Positions 41,911 through 52,626 are shown, counted from the stretch's first letter. The stretch: 64,000 nucleotides of DNA from Enterobacterales bacterium (GCA_015654925.1 JAATFX010000043.1:100288-164287), one strand, 5' to 3'. Notes: generated by a model from the letters alone, not told the origin. Numbers and translations are program-made.

Positions 41911-44604
41911 TCAGCCGCCCAGCTCCCTGCGTAAAAACGGCGCGGTGCGGCTTTTTTGGACCCGGGCCACGCTTTCCGGCGTGCCGGCGGCCACAATCGA
42001 CCCGCCCTGGTCGCCGGCGCCCGGTCCCATATCGATGGTCCAATCGCTCTGGGCGACGATGCGCATGTCGTGTTCCACCACGATCACGCTATTGCCCGCG
42101 TCCACCAGGGCGTTGAGCTGGGCCAGCAACCGATCGACATCGGCCGGATGCAGACCGGTGGACGGTTCGTCCAATACGTATAGCGTTGCTCCGCGCTGGG
42201 CGCGCTGCAGCTCGGTGGCCAGTTTGATCCGCTGGGCTTCTCCCCCCGACAGCTCGGTGGCCGGCTGGCCCAGGCGCAGGTAGCCCAGCCCGATATCGCG
42301 CAGCAGCCGCAGGGATCGCATTACGCCCGGCTGGTCGCAAAATACCTCGACGGCGTCCTCCACCGTAAGGGCCAGAACCTGGGCAATGGTCAGTCCCTGC
42401 CAGGTCACCGCCAGGGTTTCAGGGCGGTAACGCGCGCCGTGGCAGGTGGGGCAAGGGGCATAGACGCTGGGCATAAACAGCAGTTCAACGCTGACGAAAC
42501 CTTCCCCTTCGCAGGTGGGGCAGCGCCCTTTGGCGACGTTAAACGAAAACTGGCCGGCATCGTAGCGCCGCCGCCTGGCCTCCGGCGTGGCCGCGAACAG
42601 CTTGCGCACGCCGTCGAACAACCCCGTATAGGTGGCCAGATTGGAGCGCGGGGTGCGGCCGATGGGTTTTTGATCCACCTGCACCAACCGGGCGATGGAT
42701 TCCAGCCCGGCGGCAATATGACCGGTAGCGGCCGGCGGTAAATCCGCGTCCGGCAGCGGATCGTCCGGCTCGGCGCCGTCGACGGGCCGGCCCAGCCGCT
42801 CGCCCACCAGTTCCAGCAGCGCCTGGCTGACCAGGCTTGATTTGCCCGACCCGGAAATGCCGGTGACGGCGGTAAAACAACCCAGCGGAAATTCCGCGCT
42901 GAGGTTATGCAAATTATTGCGGGTCACGGCGGCAAGCTTCAGCCAGCCGGCCGGTGTGCGTCGCGCTCGCGCGGACGGCGCCGGCGCGGCAAACAGATAG
43001 CGGCGGGTTTGCGAGTTTTCGATGGCCGCCAGTCCGGCGGGGGGGCCGCTGTAGAGGATATGGCCGCCGTGTTCCCCCGCCGCCGGGCCGACATCCACCA
43101 GCCAGTCGGCCCGGCGCATGGTATCGAGATCGTGCTCGACCACAAACAGGGAATTACCCGCCGCCTTGAGCCCTTGCAGGGCGGCGAACAGCGCTTCGCC
43201 GTCCGCGGGATGCAGGCCGGCGGACGGTTCGTCCAGGACATAGATTACCCCAAATAGCTGCGACCCCAGCTGGGTGGCCAGCCGCAGCCGCTGCAATTCG
43301 CCGGAGGAGAGGGTGGGGGTGCCGCGCTCCAGGGACAGATAGCCCAGCCCGAGATCCGTCAGGATCGCCACGCGGGCCAGCAAATTTTGCGCGATGCGCT
43401 GGGCGGCGAGACGTTTCTCGGCGGATAATGCGGGAGTGAGCCTGACGTCCGGCGCGCCCCGATGCGCCGAACCGCCCAGGGCCGCGCGTTGCCGGCGCGC
43501 GGCCTGGCTTTGCTGCCGATCCAGCGTATCGCCCCCTTGGTTCCGCCCGGCGCTATCGCCGGCGGGGAGGCCGTCCGCCGCCGGCCGCAATACCTGCGCC
43601 AGCCGCAGCAGCGGCAGCCGGGATAGCTCGCCGATATCCAGCCCGGCGAACGTGACGGCCAGCGCCGCGCGCTTTAAGCGTTTGCCGTCGCACTCCGGGC
43701 ACGGGCTGCCCCGCATAAACCGCGATACGCGCTTTTTCATCAGCGCGCTTTGGGATTTGGCGAAGGTATGCAGCACATAGCGCCGGGCGCCGGTAAAGGT
43801 GCCCTGATAACTCGGTTCCAGCTTCTGCTTGAGCGCCCGCCGCGTTTGCGCCGGCGTCAGGCCGGCATAAACCGGCACGGTGGGGGTTTCTTCGGTAAAC
43901 AAAATCCAATCCCGCTGTTGTTTGGGCAGATCGCGCCAGGGCTTATCCACGTCATACCCCAGGGTGACCAGAATATCGCGCAGGTTCTGCCCCTGCCACG
44001 CCGGCGGCCAGGCCGCCACGGCCCGCTGGCGGATGCTCAGCGCATCGTCGGGCACCATCAGCCGTTCGGTGACTTCGTAGATACGCCCCAGCCCGTGGCA
44101 ATGCGGGCAGGCTCCCTGGGGCAAATTCGGCGAAAAATCTTCCGCGTACAGCATCGGCTGGCCCGGCGGGTATAGGCCGGCGCGCGAGTAGAGCATGCGC
44201 ACCAGGCTCGATAAGGTGGTGACGCTGCCCACCGACGAACGGGTGCTGGGCGTGCCGCGCTGTTGCTGTAGCGCCACGGCGGGAGGCAGTCCGTCAATGG
44301 AATCCACGTCCGGCGCGCCGGCCTGATCGATCAACCGCCGCGCATAAGGCGCCACCGACTCGAAATAACGCCGCTGCGCCTCGGCATACAGGGTTGAAAA
44401 CGCCAGCGACGACTTGCCCGAGCCGGACACGCCGGTAAATACCACCAGCGCATCCCGGGGAATATCCACGTCGACGTTGTGCAGGTTGTGCTCGCGGGCG
44501 CCGCGCACCTTGACGAAACCTGTGAACGCAGGCGAGGCGCCGGGCAGGCCGGAATCCGGCGCGGGGACGGGCGGAACGGTAGGCGGGCGGCGCTGTGAAG
44601 TCAT
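41911..44604 (-). CDS. UvrA2-like excinuclease ATPase
   Basis: An 897-residue protein with two ABC modules: Walker [10 protein letters not shown] and GISGSGKSS, signatures LSSGELQR and LSGGEAQR, Walker [12 protein letters not shown] and [11 protein letters not shown]. Zinc-type Cys motifs (CPHCHG, CPECDG, CPTCEG, CPTCHG) are kept. It is about 45 residues shorter than housekeeping UvrA and has a weak UvrB-interaction region, as in UvrA2 or drug-resistance UvrA-like proteins. A Gln/Arg-rich insertion (near 365-400) looks recently diverged. It is oriented like ada, 160 bp downstream. Confidence 0.85.
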   Translation of the reverse strand: MTSQRRPPTVPPVPAPDSGLPGASPAFTGFVKVRGAREHNLHNVDVDIPRDALVVFTGVSGSGKSSLAFSTLYAEAQRRYFESVAPYARRLIDQAGAPDVDSIDGLPPAVALQQQRGTPSTRSSVGSVTTLSSLVRMLYSRAGLYPPGQPMLYAEDFSPNLPQGACPHCHGLGRIYEVTERLMVPDDALSIRQRAVAAWPPAWQGQNLRDILVTLGYDVDKPWRDLPKQQRDWILFTEETPTVPVYAGLTPAQTRRALKQKLEPSYQGTFTGARRYVLHTFAKSQSALMKKRVSRFMRGSPCPECDGKRLKRAALAVTFAGLDIGELSRLPLLRLAQVLRPAADGLPAGDSAGRNQGGDTLDRQQSQAARRQRAALGGSAHRGAPDVRLTPALSAEKRLAAQRIAQNLLARVAILTDLGLGYLSLERGTPTLSSGELQRLRLATQLGSQLFGVIYVLDEPSAGLHPADGEALFAALQGLKAAGNSLFVVEHDLDTMRRADWLVDVGPAAGEHGGHILYSGPPAGLAAIENSQTRRYLFAAPAPSARARRTPAGWLKLAAVTRNNLHNLSAEFPLGCFTAVTGISGSGKSSLVSQALLELVGERLGRPVDGAEPDDPLPDADLPPAATGHIAAGLESIARLVQVDQKPIGRTPRSNLATYTGLFDGVRKLFAATPEARRRRYDAGQFSFNVAKGRCPTCEGEGFVSVELLFMPSVYAPCPTCHGARYRPETLAVTWQGLTIAQVLALTVEDAVEVFCDQPGVMRSLRLLRDIGLGYLRLGQPATELSGGEAQRIKLATELQRAQRGATLYVLDEPSTGLHPADVDRLLAQLNALVDAGNSVIVVEHDMRIVAQSDWTIDMGPGAGDQGGSIVAAGTPESVARVQKSRTAPFLRRELGG

Positions 44605-44749
44605 GGCTAAACCTTATACGGGCGAAAAGCGAAATCCAGGCGAATGAACCGCGGCGGCGATGCGCCGGCGCGTTTATCGTGGACCAGGAGAAGCTTAGCG
44701 CATAATCGGCAAGAACCGGGAAATATGACGCGGGGAAAATCAGCGGCAG

Positions 44750-44789
44750 CCCTGGCGTCCCGGCGATGGCATCCGCCGGGACGCCAGGG
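44750..44789 (-). terminator. Terminator-like hairpin after treA
   Basis: Perfect 16-bp stem (44750-44765 with 44774-44789, 8-base loop) 27 bp beyond the treA stop. A short T-run (GATTTT) lies about ten bases past the stem on the minus strand. Probably ends the treA transcript before uvrA2. Confidence 0.65.
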
Positions 44790-44816
44790 GCCGGGTAACC
44801 CCGGCCGTTGGGTTTA

Positions 44817-46508
44817 TCAGCGCGCGGCCGCCGGCTGCGCCGCCGTTTTATCGGCGATTTTGCAGGTCGGCATGGTGCCGCAATAGCGATCCAGCAGCTT
44901 GAGGGTGACGCCGTTGGTCCAGCCGAAGCCGTCCTGCAGCGCGTATTCGCCGCCGCCGCCGCCGCCCAGCCCCTGGCCTTCAACCACATATTTTTCCACC
45001 AGCTTTTGCTGGGCGTCGTACAGCCGCTGCACGTTGGTCAAAAAACGGGTGCCGATGGACTGCGCCAGGGCGTCCTGGCCGTAATTATGCAGGCCCGCCA
45101 CCGCCACCCATTGCAGCGGCGCCCAGCCGTTGGGGGCGTCCCACTGCTGCCCGGTGTTGACGGTGGAGGTGGTCAGGCCGCCCTCTTTGAGCAACTGGCT
45201 GCGTACCGCCTGGGCGGTGCTGACGGCGCGATCGCGCGGGGCGATGCGCACGAACAGCGGGAATACCGCGGCGGCCGTAATCGGCCGGGTAATGGCTTTA
45301 GCCCGCCAATCATAGTCGGTATAATAGCCGTCCTGGGCGTTCCATAAATAGCGGTTGATCGCCTGGGCGCGGACATCGGCCAGGCGTTTGTAACGATCGG
45401 CCTCCCGCGGCCGGTTGGCGGCCCTGCTGGCCCGGGACAGCGTCTGCTCCAGCTGGTAAAGCAGGGCGTTAAGATCCACCGGCACGATATCGGTGGTATG
45501 GATAGTGGCGAGATCGTGCGGGTCTTTTAACCAGCGGGAACTGAAGTCCCAGCCGGAGGCCGCGCCGGCGCGCAGATCGCGATACACCTGCGCCGCGGGC
45601 CGCCCCTTGGCCTGGCGGGCGGTGGTGATATCTTCCATATAGGATTCGGTGCGCGGCACGTCGCGATCGTCCCAGTAGCGGTTGAGCAGGCCGCCGTCGT
45701 CCAGGCGCACCACGCGCTCGGCGGCCGCGCCCCTGGCCAGTCCGTCGGCGCCGCGCATCCAATAATCGTACTCGCGGGTTAACTGGGGCAGGTAGCGGGC
45801 ATAGGTGCTTTCGCCTTCATGGGTGGCCAGCAGCGCCACCATAAAAGCGAAAAACGGCGGCTGGGAGCGGCTCAGGTAATAGGTGCGGTTGCCGTTGGGA
45901 ATATGGCCATAGGTATCGATCTCATGGGCGAAATTATCGGTCATATTTTTTACCAGCGCCCAGTTGCCGCTTTCGGCCAGGCCGAGCATGGTGAAGTAGC
46001 TATCCCAATAATAAATTTCGCGGAACCGGCCGCCGGGCACGACATATCTTTGCGGCAGGGGCAGCAGGGAATCATTGGGCTTGACGCTATCGGACCTGCG
46101 GGTCAGGACCGGCCAGAGCCCGTCGATATGCTGGCGCAGGGTTTGCCCTGCGGGGGGATGATAGGGGGCGCCTTCCGCGGGCAAAGTGAATTCCGCGTCG
46201 GTAAAGCGCTTGAGGTCAAAACCGGCCTGTTGTTTTTGCTGCTGATAGGCCGCCAGGATGGCCGCCGGTTCACGCCGGGGAACGGCATCGGCAAACGTTT
46301 TTTGATCCGGATAAATTTTTGCCTGCTGAACGTCGGCAAACAGCGCGCCGAATAAAATATCAGGCGGCTGCGGCGCGGCGGCCGTCACTTTGGCGGCCGG
46401 GGCGTTGGTAAAAGGGGCCGCGACGGCGGGCAGGGTCAGGCTGGCGGCGAGGGCCAGCCCCAGGGGCAAGAGTATATTCCTTAATCCGCGAAAAACAGGC
46501 GCCTGCAT
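44817..46508 (-). CDS. treA: Periplasmic alpha,alpha-trehalase (GH37)
   Basis: A 563-residue glycoside hydrolase family 37 enzyme splitting trehalose into two glucoses in the periplasm (E. coli TreA is 565). A signal peptide (residues 1-31, ending PAVAA) is followed by both trehalase signatures, [15 protein letters not shown] and [14 protein letters not shown] Gly-rich segment [20 protein letters not shown] lies near the C-terminus, as in the family. GGAGATACCC precedes the ATG. It is transcribed alone behind a GntR gene. Confidence 0.95.
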   Translation of the reverse strand: MQAPVFRGLRNILLPLGLALAASLTLPAVAAPFTNAPAAKVTAAAPQPPDILFGALFADVQQAKIYPDQKTFADAVPRREPAAILAAYQQQKQQAGFDLKRFTDAEFTLPAEGAPYHPPAGQTLRQHIDGLWPVLTRRSDSVKPNDSLLPLPQRYVVPGGRFREIYYWDSYFTMLGLAESGNWALVKNMTDNFAHEIDTYGHIPNGNRTYYLSRSQPPFFAFMVALLATHEGESTYARYLPQLTREYDYWMRGADGLARGAAAERVVRLDDGGLLNRYWDDRDVPRTESYMEDITTARQAKGRPAAQVYRDLRAGAASGWDFSSRWLKDPHDLATIHTTDIVPVDLNALLYQLEQTLSRASRAANRPREADRYKRLADVRAQAINRYLWNAQDGYYTDYDWRAKAITRPITAAAVFPLFVRIAPRDRAVSTAQAVRSQLLKEGGLTTSTVNTGQQWDAPNGWAPLQWVAVAGLHNYGQDALAQSIGTRFLTNVQRLYDAQQKLVEKYVVEGQGLGGGGGGEYALQDGFGWTNGVTLKLLDRYCGTMPTCKIADKTAAQPAAAR

Positions 46509-46758
46509 GGGTATCTCCTTTCAGTCCAGGCAGCATCGCTGCCGGTTATCGTTATTAACCGCCACCGGGGCGTCGATAAGAGGGTGTGACTACAGCATCA
46601 TTATGCCGTTGAATATATTGGGTTATGACATTTTAGTCGGCATTTCAAACGGATGTCGGTCTATCAGACCTAAATTGAGGGATAGTTCAAACTATTGCCG
46701 GCAAATGACCCTTTGCCGGCTGATGGGATGACGCGTAACGCGGGGAAGCTGGCGGCCG

Positions 46759-47481
46759 TCACGGGGCGCCCACGGGCCTGGGCCGGTTTTTGAGCTTTTC
46801 GATGGCCAGCGTGTTTTCCGACATGGCTTCATTAAGCACCGCCACCGCCTTGGACGAGTCGCGATTTTTAATCGCCATAAACACCTTGATATGCGCTTCC
46901 ACGCTCTCAAGGGTAATGCCCAGCGCGCGGTTCAGCTCTTCCAGATAATAATAATAAATGTCTTTTATCGACTTCATGACCTTATAAAAGACTTTATTTT
47001 GCGAGGCCTTGGCGATGGCCAAATGAAAATCGAAATCCGCCTGGGAATATTTTTTATAGTCGTCTTTATTAATCAGCATGCGGTTGAGCGCCTGTTCCAG
47101 GGCGAGAATATCCTCCGCCGTGGCGTTCACTACCGCCAGCTCCATACATTTGAATTCCACCGTTTGCCTGAACACCATCATATCGAGAAATTCTTCCTGA
47201 CTGAGATGCATAATCGGTTTTTGCGCATCCAGCAGGCTGTCCTGGTTGAGATTCTGGGCGACAAAGGTGCCTTTACCCTGCTGGGTCAGCACCACGCCTA
47301 AATCGCGCAGGCGCTGAACCGCGCTGCGGATACTCACGCGGCTGACGTTAAACGACCGGGTCAGCTCCAATTCCGACGGCAGCTTACAGCCCGGCGGCCA
47401 GCTGCCGTCCAGCAGTTTTCCCTTCATTTGCTCAAAAACGGCGTTCACGACATTTTGTTTTTGAATGGTTTTAATCGCCAT
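46759..47481 (-). CDS. GntR-family regulator with FCD domain
   Basis: A 240-residue FadR-subfamily regulator. The winged helix (about 10-75) contains GCKLPSELELTRSFNVSRVS; the FCD effector domain (about 95-225) has the metal-binding pattern seen in DFHLAIAKAS. Such proteins respond to sugar acids, lactate or related carboxylates. No target operon of that kind is adjacent: treA is 250 bp downstream in the same direction, an AraC remnant lies on the other side. It may be an orphan left by deletion of its operon. Confidence 0.85.
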   Translation of the reverse strand: MAIKTIQKQNVVNAVFEQMKGKLLDGSWPPGCKLPSELELTRSFNVSRVSIRSAVQRLRDLGVVLTQQGKGTFVAQNLNQDSLLDAQKPIMHLSQEEFLDMMVFRQTVEFKCMELAVVNATAEDILALEQALNRMLINKDDYKKYSQADFDFHLAIAKASQNKVFYKVMKSIKDIYYYYLEELNRALGITLESVEAHIKVFMAIKNRDSSKAVAVLNEAMSENTLAIEKLKNRPRPVGAP

Positions 47482-47669
47482 GGTCCCTGCTCTTATCAGA
47501 TGTCATACAACATTGCCGATATATAACATCTTCCAGCCGGCAGCAAAAGATATCAGCGGGGATTTTGTGGGCCGGACGAAGATCATCCTCGGGGCGGGCC
47601 GCTGTCCGCGCGCCGGCATAACGGCCGGGCCGCCATTGTCATACAACCTGGGATCTATCTTTACGCCAT

Positions 47670-47905
47670 GCTGCGCCAGAATGCTGGCGCGCCTGTTTAC
47701 CAAGGAAACCGGTATGACCTTTACCCACTGGCGCGATCATTTGCGGGTGATGACGGCGGTGGACCGTCTCGCCCGCGGCCATAATGTCACCGCCATTGCG
47801 CTGGAACTGGGATATCAAAGCGCCAATAACTTTTCCACCATGTTCAGCCGGCTATTGGGCGCGCCGCCAAAGCGCTATATGCGCTTATTGCTAAACCGCC
47901 GGGAA
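47670..47905 (+). pseudogene. AraC-family regulator remnant (C-terminal DNA-binding part)
   Basis: About 75 codons match only the last two thirds of an AraC DNA-binding domain: LARLFTKETGMTFTHWRDHL, then ALELGYQSANNFSTMFSRLL and the closing PPKRYMR. The open frame starts at 47465 and runs to 48022, but sequence on both sides has no resemblance to a regulator, and the first helix-turn-helix and the ligand domain are missing. I read it as a decayed gene fragment. Confidence 0.75.
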
Positions 47906-48172
47906 AAGAATAAAGTCATTAAAATAATGGTCGCGGCCTCAGTATTTTCTTATTATATTTTACCAGGTATGACAATAACATTTACCGCCAGAAGTCATTA
48001 TTTATTTATTGTAATAAAGTAGTTATTTTGTAATAAGAAATAACAAGTTAAGTTTTTATTTCAGCGCCGCGGCAAAAGAAACGAATTGGCGCAAATAATA
48101 ATAAAGTTTTTGCTCATCCCGCCGATTGACCTGAAGCTACGCGTTATTTTTTCGCCAATTATTGAGGTGCAG

Positions 48173-49759
48173 ATGAGAATTAACAATCCGGTTACTCTAA
48201 AAGAGTATTCGATTGACAGTGAAACAACATTACAATCCGCAACCGATTTACAGGGCAATATATTTTATGCCAATGCGGCATTTGTGGACGCCTCCGGTTA
48301 TCACTATCAGGATTTAGTTAATCAGCCCCATAATATTGTGCGACATCCGGATATGCCCGCCGCGGCCTTTGCGGATATGTGGCAAACGCTGCGCGCCGGG
48401 CATTCGTGGTCGGCGCTGGTAAAAAACCGCCGCCGGAACGGCGATTTTTATTGGGTGCGCGCCAACGCCACGCCCGTCTGCCATAACGGGCAGGCCACCG
48501 GCTACCTGTCCGTGCGCATTGCCCCGACCCCCGGGGAGATCAAGCAGGCGGCGGCGCTGTATAACGATATTAATTCCGGTAAAGCCAAACGGCGGCATCT
48601 GGCGCTCTATCGCGGCCTGTTGGTGCGCACCGGCCTGCTTTCCCCGCTGTCGCTGCTGCAAAAACTACCGCTGCGCTGGCGCCTGCGCGCCGGGCTGCTG
48701 GTGGCCGCGGCCCTGCCGCCGGCCAGCGCCGCGGCGCTCGGTCTGGGACCTGCGGCGCAGGGCGGCGTAGCCCTAGGCGGTTTTTTGGCGAGCGCGCTTT
48801 GGCTTTACCGGCAGGTCGAAAAGCCCATCGCCACGATCCTGACGCAGGCGCAGAGGCTCTCTTCGTGCCAGGCCGGCGACTATGTGCATTTCAATCGGGT
48901 GGATGAGATCGGCTATTTGCTGCGCAGCGTTAACCAGATGGGACTGAATCTGCGTTCTTTGACCGATGACGTCAGCGGCCAGATTAATGAAATCAATACC
49001 GCCAGCGGTGAAATCGCGGTAGGCAACCGGCAGCTGAAAATGCGTACGGAACTGGCCGGCGACAATCTACAACAGATTATCAGCGCCACCGAGGAACTGG
49101 TGGCCACGGTGCGCAACAGCGCCGATAGCGTCAATGAAACCCGCACGCTGGCCGCGATGAGCAGCAGCGCCGCCGAAGAAGGTCTGGCGCGGATGCACCA
49201 GGTAATCGCCACCATGGGCGATATCAGCGATTCCAGCCGCCGCATCGTCGATATTATCGCCGTGATCGAAGGCATTGCGTTCCAGACCAATATCCTGGCG
49301 CTAAACGCCGCCGTGGAAGCGGCCCGCGCGGGCGATCAGGGGCGCGGATTCGCGGTGGTGGCCGGCGAGGTGCGGCTTTTGGCCCAGCGCTCGTCCGTGG
49401 CGGCCAAAGAGATTAAAGGCTTGATTGAAACCAGCGTGGATCGCATCGCGGACGGCGGCAAATTGGTGCGCAACGCCGGCGGCGCCATGGATAATATCGT
49501 GCAGCAGGCCGGGCAGGTCGCCACGCTTATCGGTGAAATCAGCACCTCGACCGGTGAACAAACCAAGGCCCTGACCCTGATTAGCCAATCCATCGGCCAA
49601 CTTGACACCATGACCCGCCAAAATGCGGAAATGGTGGAGCGCTATGCCGAATCCGCGGAAGAGCTGTCCCACAGCACGGTGCGTCTGGCGGCGGCGGTAA
49701 ATGTCTACCGCCCCCATAAGGATACGGCCCCGCGCGGCGCGGCGGCGTCCAGGCAATAA
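48173..49759 (+). CDS. Aer-like methyl-accepting chemotaxis protein with PAS domain
   Basis: A 528-residue chemoreceptor. An N-terminal PAS domain (about 10-120) has the Aer signature NIVRHPDMP; a hydrophobic stretch (about 175-215) is the membrane anchor, then a HAMP-like part and the signalling domain with the hairpin tip IEGIAFQTNILALNAAVEAA. E. coli Aer senses redox state through FAD in the PAS domain and guides aerotaxis. The ATG at 48173 follows GAGGTG; the frame upstream to 48086 is not needed. Confidence 0.9.
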   Translation: MRINNPVTLKEYSIDSETTLQSATDLQGNIFYANAAFVDASGYHYQDLVNQPHNIVRHPDMPAAAFADMWQTLRAGHSWSALVKNRRRNGDFYWVRANATPVCHNGQATGYLSVRIAPTPGEIKQAAALYNDINSGKAKRRHLALYRGLLVRTGLLSPLSLLQKLPLRWRLRAGLLVAAALPPASAAALGLGPAAQGGVALGGFLASALWLYRQVEKPIATILTQAQRLSSCQAGDYVHFNRVDEIGYLLRSVNQMGLNLRSLTDDVSGQINEINTASGEIAVGNRQLKMRTELAGDNLQQIISATEELVATVRNSADSVNETRTLAAMSSSAAEEGLARMHQVIATMGDISDSSRRIVDIIAVIEGIAFQTNILALNAAVEAARAGDQGRGFAVVAGEVRLLAQRSSVAAKEIKGLIETSVDRIADGGKLVRNAGGAMDNIVQQAGQVATLIGEISTSTGEQTKALTLISQSIGQLDTMTRQNAEMVERYAESAEELSHSTVRLAAAVNVYRPHKDTAPRGAAASRQ

Positions 49760-49794
49760 TGGCCCTGAAGCCAGGCGCATTGGTTGCAGCCCGT

Positions 49795-50559
49795 TTACAT
49801 CGCGCTTTGGCCGCCGTCCACCACCAGCGCCTGGCCGGTGATATACGAGGACCGGTCGGATAGCAGGAACAGCGCCGCCTCGGCCATTTCTTCCGGCTCC
49901 GCCAGGCGGCCGAGCGGGATGCCCGCGCCAAAGGGATGCGACGCCTTGCCCTGGTCATCGGTGACGATCCGCGAGCGGGTCATCGGGGTGCGGGTGATGG
50001 AGGGGTTAATGGAATTGACGCGGATGCCGGCGGGGCCGAACTCGACGGCCGCGGCCTGCGCCAGCGAGACGATGCCGCCTTTGCTGGCGCTGTAAATGGA
50101 GGTGCCTGGCAGGGCAATCCTGGCCAGCACCGAACCGTTGAACACAATGGCGCCGCCGCCGCCCTGGCGCTTGATCTGCGCCACTTCCGCCTGCAGGCAG
50201 AAAAAGGCGGCCTTGAGGTTGGTATCGATTATCTTATCCCATAGGGCTTCATCCAGGGTTTCAATGGGGCCGCCGCCGGCTACGCCGGCATTGTTGAATG
50301 CTCCGTCCAGCCGGCCATATTTGGCCACCACCTGCTCGATGACGCCCGTAATGGCGGCGGTTTGCGTCAGGTCCGCCTGGATAAACAGCGCGCTGCCGCC
50401 GGCCTGCCCGATCTGCCCGGCCACGTCGCGGCCGGCGTCCGCCTGCCGTCCGGTCAACGCCACTTTGGCGCCTTCGCGGGCGAACAGGAGAGCGCTTGCC
50501 CGGCCGATACCGGACGTTCCGCCGGTAACCAATATCACTTTGTTGTCTAACAGCCCCAT
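49795..50559 (-). CDS. SDR-family oxidoreductase
   Basis: A 254-residue classical short-chain dehydrogenase with a complete cofactor loop (TGGTSGIG, residues 11-18), NNAGV, the catalytic Ser and YSASK, and the ending ITGQALVVDGG. Probably NAD(P)-dependent reduction of a carbonyl compound; substrate unknown. It is divergent from a TetR regulator that probably controls it. The ATG at 50559 is chosen; the frame extends 12 codons upstream. Confidence 0.9.
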   Translation of the reverse strand: MGLLDNKVILVTGGTSGIGRASALLFAREGAKVALTGRQADAGRDVAGQIGQAGGSALFIQADLTQTAAITGVIEQVVAKYGRLDGAFNNAGVAGGGPIETLDEALWDKIIDTNLKAAFFCLQAEVAQIKRQGGGGAIVFNGSVLARIALPGTSIYSASKGGIVSLAQAAAVEFGPAGIRVNSINPSITRTPMTRSRIVTDDQGKASHPFGAGIPLGRLAEPEEMAEAALFLLSDRSSYITGQALVVDGGQSAM

Positions 50560-50679
50560 GATGAATGTCTCTTTTGAGTGAGTTGCGTGATGCACGCCTG
50601 GACGCGAGAGTCCTGCGGCGGCAATAACGCCGCACGGCTCTTGCGCCCGCCGGTCCCGTGATTTAAGATGTTGGTCATA

Positions 50680-50721
50680 ATCTAATTTGAATTATATGAT
50701 GATCGACATCTAATTTGTCAA
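50680..50721 (-). promoter_or_regulatory. Promoter and repeat operator between the SDR and TetR genes
   Basis: On the minus strand a perfect TTGACA (50716-50721) and a perfect TATAAT (50691-50696) are separated by 19 bp, pointing to the SDR gene. The 10-mer ATCTAATTTG occurs twice in direct orientation (50680-50689 and 50708-50717), covering both hexamers. These repeats are candidate sites for the TetR protein. Confidence 0.6.
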
Positions 50722-50752
50722 TAGCCGGTGCCAATTTTTACGGAGGTGTATT

Positions 50753-51367
50753 GTGCGGGTTACTCGTGAACAGGCGGCCATTAACCGCGAGCGGGTTCTT
50801 CATCAGGCGGCGGAAATGTTTCGTGAGCACGGCATCGACAGCGTGAGCATCGCGGATGTGATGAAGTCCGCCGAACTGACCCACGGCGGCTTCTATAAGC
50901 AGTTTGACTCGAAAGAGGCATTGGCCCGCGAGGCGTGCTCCCGCGGCCTGGCGCAGAGTATCGGCGCGCTATATGACACGGCGGCCGCGGCGCCGGCCAA
51001 CCCCCTGCGCCGGGTGGCCGAGGCCTATCTTTCGGCCGAACACCGCACCAGCGCGGGGTCGGGTTGTACGCTGTCGGCTCTGGCGGCGGATGCGGGCCGC
51101 GGTTCGCCGGAACTGCAGGAGGTGTTCGCCCAGGGCGCCATCGCCATGGCCAGGGCATTACATGAGATCGCGGGGCGGACAGCGGAAGGCGCCGCCGCGC
51201 CGCCGGCAGCGCCCGCAGAGCAGGACTTGCCGGACTTTGCGCTGCTGTCCAGCCTGGTGGGGGCGGTGATCCTGGCCCGCGCCGTGGGCGCGGCGCGGCC
51301 GGCATTGGCCGATCGTATTCTGGCCGATACGCTTAACCCCATCGCCAGCGCAGAAACAATCCCATGA
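50753..51367 (+). CDS. TetR-family transcriptional regulator
   Basis: A 204-residue TetR/AcrR regulator. The N-terminal helix-turn-helix (about 10-55) contains VSIADVMKSAELTHGGFYKQF; the C-terminal part fits the TetR_C group that responds to hydrophobic or electrophilic compounds. The GTG start at 50753 follows a strong GGAGGTG. Divergent from the SDR gene across a 193-bp region with repeated 10-mers, so autoregulation and repression of the SDR are likely. Confidence 0.88.
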   Translation: MRVTREQAAINRERVLHQAAEMFREHGIDSVSIADVMKSAELTHGGFYKQFDSKEALAREACSRGLAQSIGALYDTAAAAPANPLRRVAEAYLSAEHRTSAGSGCTLSALAADAGRGSPELQEVFAQGAIAMARALHEIAGRTAEGAAAPPAAPAEQDLPDFALLSSLVGAVILARAVGAARPALADRILADTLNPIASAETIP

Positions 51368-51382
51368 CCCTGGCCGATATGG

Positions 51383-52408
51383 CTATTGGCGGGCGGTGCT
51401 GGCCCGCATCATCAGCCGGGTTTCCAGCGTAACGCACTCTTCGACGTCTTTGCCTTCCAGGGCGGACCAGACGTGTTTACCCGCCAGGGTGCCCATCTCG
51501 CGGTAGGGTACGGCCACGGTGGTCAACGCCGGCGAACAGATCTCGGCGACGGTACTTCCGCCCAGTCCCGCGACGGCGAGCTGGGCGGGAACGGAGATAC
51601 CGCTGGCGTGGCAGGCGGCAATGGCGCCGCAGGCCACTTCGTCGGCGGTGCAAATCAGCATATCCAGCTCTGGCCAGGTTAATAAAATCTCAGGTAATAA
51701 TTTCTTGCCGGTGCTGAAATCCGGCGGCAGCGAGGAACTGATGACCCGGTGCGGCGACTGATTGAGCGATAGCATGGCGGAGTGCCAGCCGCTGAGGATT
51801 TGCTGGTGGATGGTATGCTCGTGGGCGGCGCACAGCAGGGCGATATGGCGAAAGCCCTTAATGGCGAGGGCATTGATCAACTGCTTGATGGCCAGGCCGT
51901 AGTTCGCCCCGACGCTCATCATGATCGGGGAGGGGATGACGCCGCCGATTTCCAGCACCGGAATGCCGGCATTCACCAGCAGGCGCTGGCTCTCCACCGA
52001 GTTATCAAAATTATACTGCACCATGGCGGCCGGATTATACGACAGCAGCATGGCTATCAGATTGGCGCCGCGGGCGGCGGCATATTGATCTTCGGCGAGC
52101 ATCACATCATATCCCCTGGGCCGCAGCACCGATTGCAGCGACTCGGAAATAATGGCGCAGCCGGGGGTGGTCAACGACGGTACTACCATGGTCACCAGCC
52201 GGGAGGACGCCGACGCCAGGGTGCTGGCCGCGAGATTGGTGACATACCCCAGTTCGCTCACCGCCGCCTCGATTTTTTCGCGTAGTTTAGGCGACACCTT
52301 TTCCGGCTCGCGCAGCGCGCGCGACGCGGTCATGGTGCTGACCCCCGCCATGGCGGCCACGTCGGCCAGGGTGCTTTTGCCGGAGTTGCGGCGCTGCTTC
52401 ACCTTCAT
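51383..52408 (-). CDS. LacI-family transcriptional regulator
   Basis: A 341-residue regulator with the LacI helix-turn-helix at the N-terminus (STLADVAAMAGVSTMTASRAL) and a periplasmic-binding-protein-like effector domain similar to the GntR/IdnR gluconate repressors. The ATG at 52408 follows GAAGG; a longer frame adds 27 unlikely residues. It diverges from a UlaCBA-like PTS operon, and two palindromes with the LacI-type shape lie in the gap, so it should repress that operon. Inducer unknown. Confidence 0.9.
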   Translation of the reverse strand: MKVKQRRNSGKSTLADVAAMAGVSTMTASRALREPEKVSPKLREKIEAAVSELGYVTNLAASTLASASSRLVTMVVPSLTTPGCAIISESLQSVLRPRGYDVMLAEDQYAAARGANLIAMLLSYNPAAMVQYNFDNSVESQRLLVNAGIPVLEIGGVIPSPIMMSVGANYGLAIKQLINALAIKGFRHIALLCAAHEHTIHQQILSGWHSAMLSLNQSPHRVISSSLPPDFSTGKKLLPEILLTWPELDMLICTADEVACGAIAACHASGISVPAQLAVAGLGGSTVAEICSPALTTVAVPYREMGTLAGKHVWSALEGKDVEECVTLETRLMMRASTARQ

Positions 52409-52581
52409 TGCTGCTTTACCTTCATCAGTACTCCATGTCTTCCCCATTGGCGCCGGGGCGGGGGTTGGCGCAGCCGCGGATTTTACCATAATCCTCTAAT
52501 GAAATTGTCCCCTGGTACCGACATCGTGAATGATTTCTTGCGCTACAGCAACGGCATAATGACGGTATAGGAATATGTTAT

Positions 52582-52593
52582 GTTAGCGTTAAC
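52582..52593. promoter_or_regulatory. LacI-type operator 1 (GTTAGCGTTAAC)
   Basis: A near-perfect 12-bp palindrome in the LacI/PTS intergenic region. One of a pair centred 33 bp apart (about three helical turns), an arrangement suited to cooperative binding on one face of the helix. The E. coli gluconate repressor GntR uses TGTTA/TAACA-type sites. Confidence 0.7.
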
Positions 52594-52614
52594 ACTATTT
52601 TGCCGTCAGATAAT

Positions 52615-52626
52615 GTTAGCGCTAAC
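52615..52626. promoter_or_regulatory. LacI-type operator 2 (GTTAGCGCTAAC)
   Basis: A perfect 12-bp palindrome, 78 bp before the PTS IIA start, second of the pair. The central CpG and the GTTA/TAAC arms are typical of LacI-family operators. Confidence 0.75.

Noticed and set aside
48086..48172. N-terminal extension of the Aer-like receptor
   Set aside because: The extension lacks a ribosome binding site, and the Aer PAS domain starts properly at the ATG at 48173.
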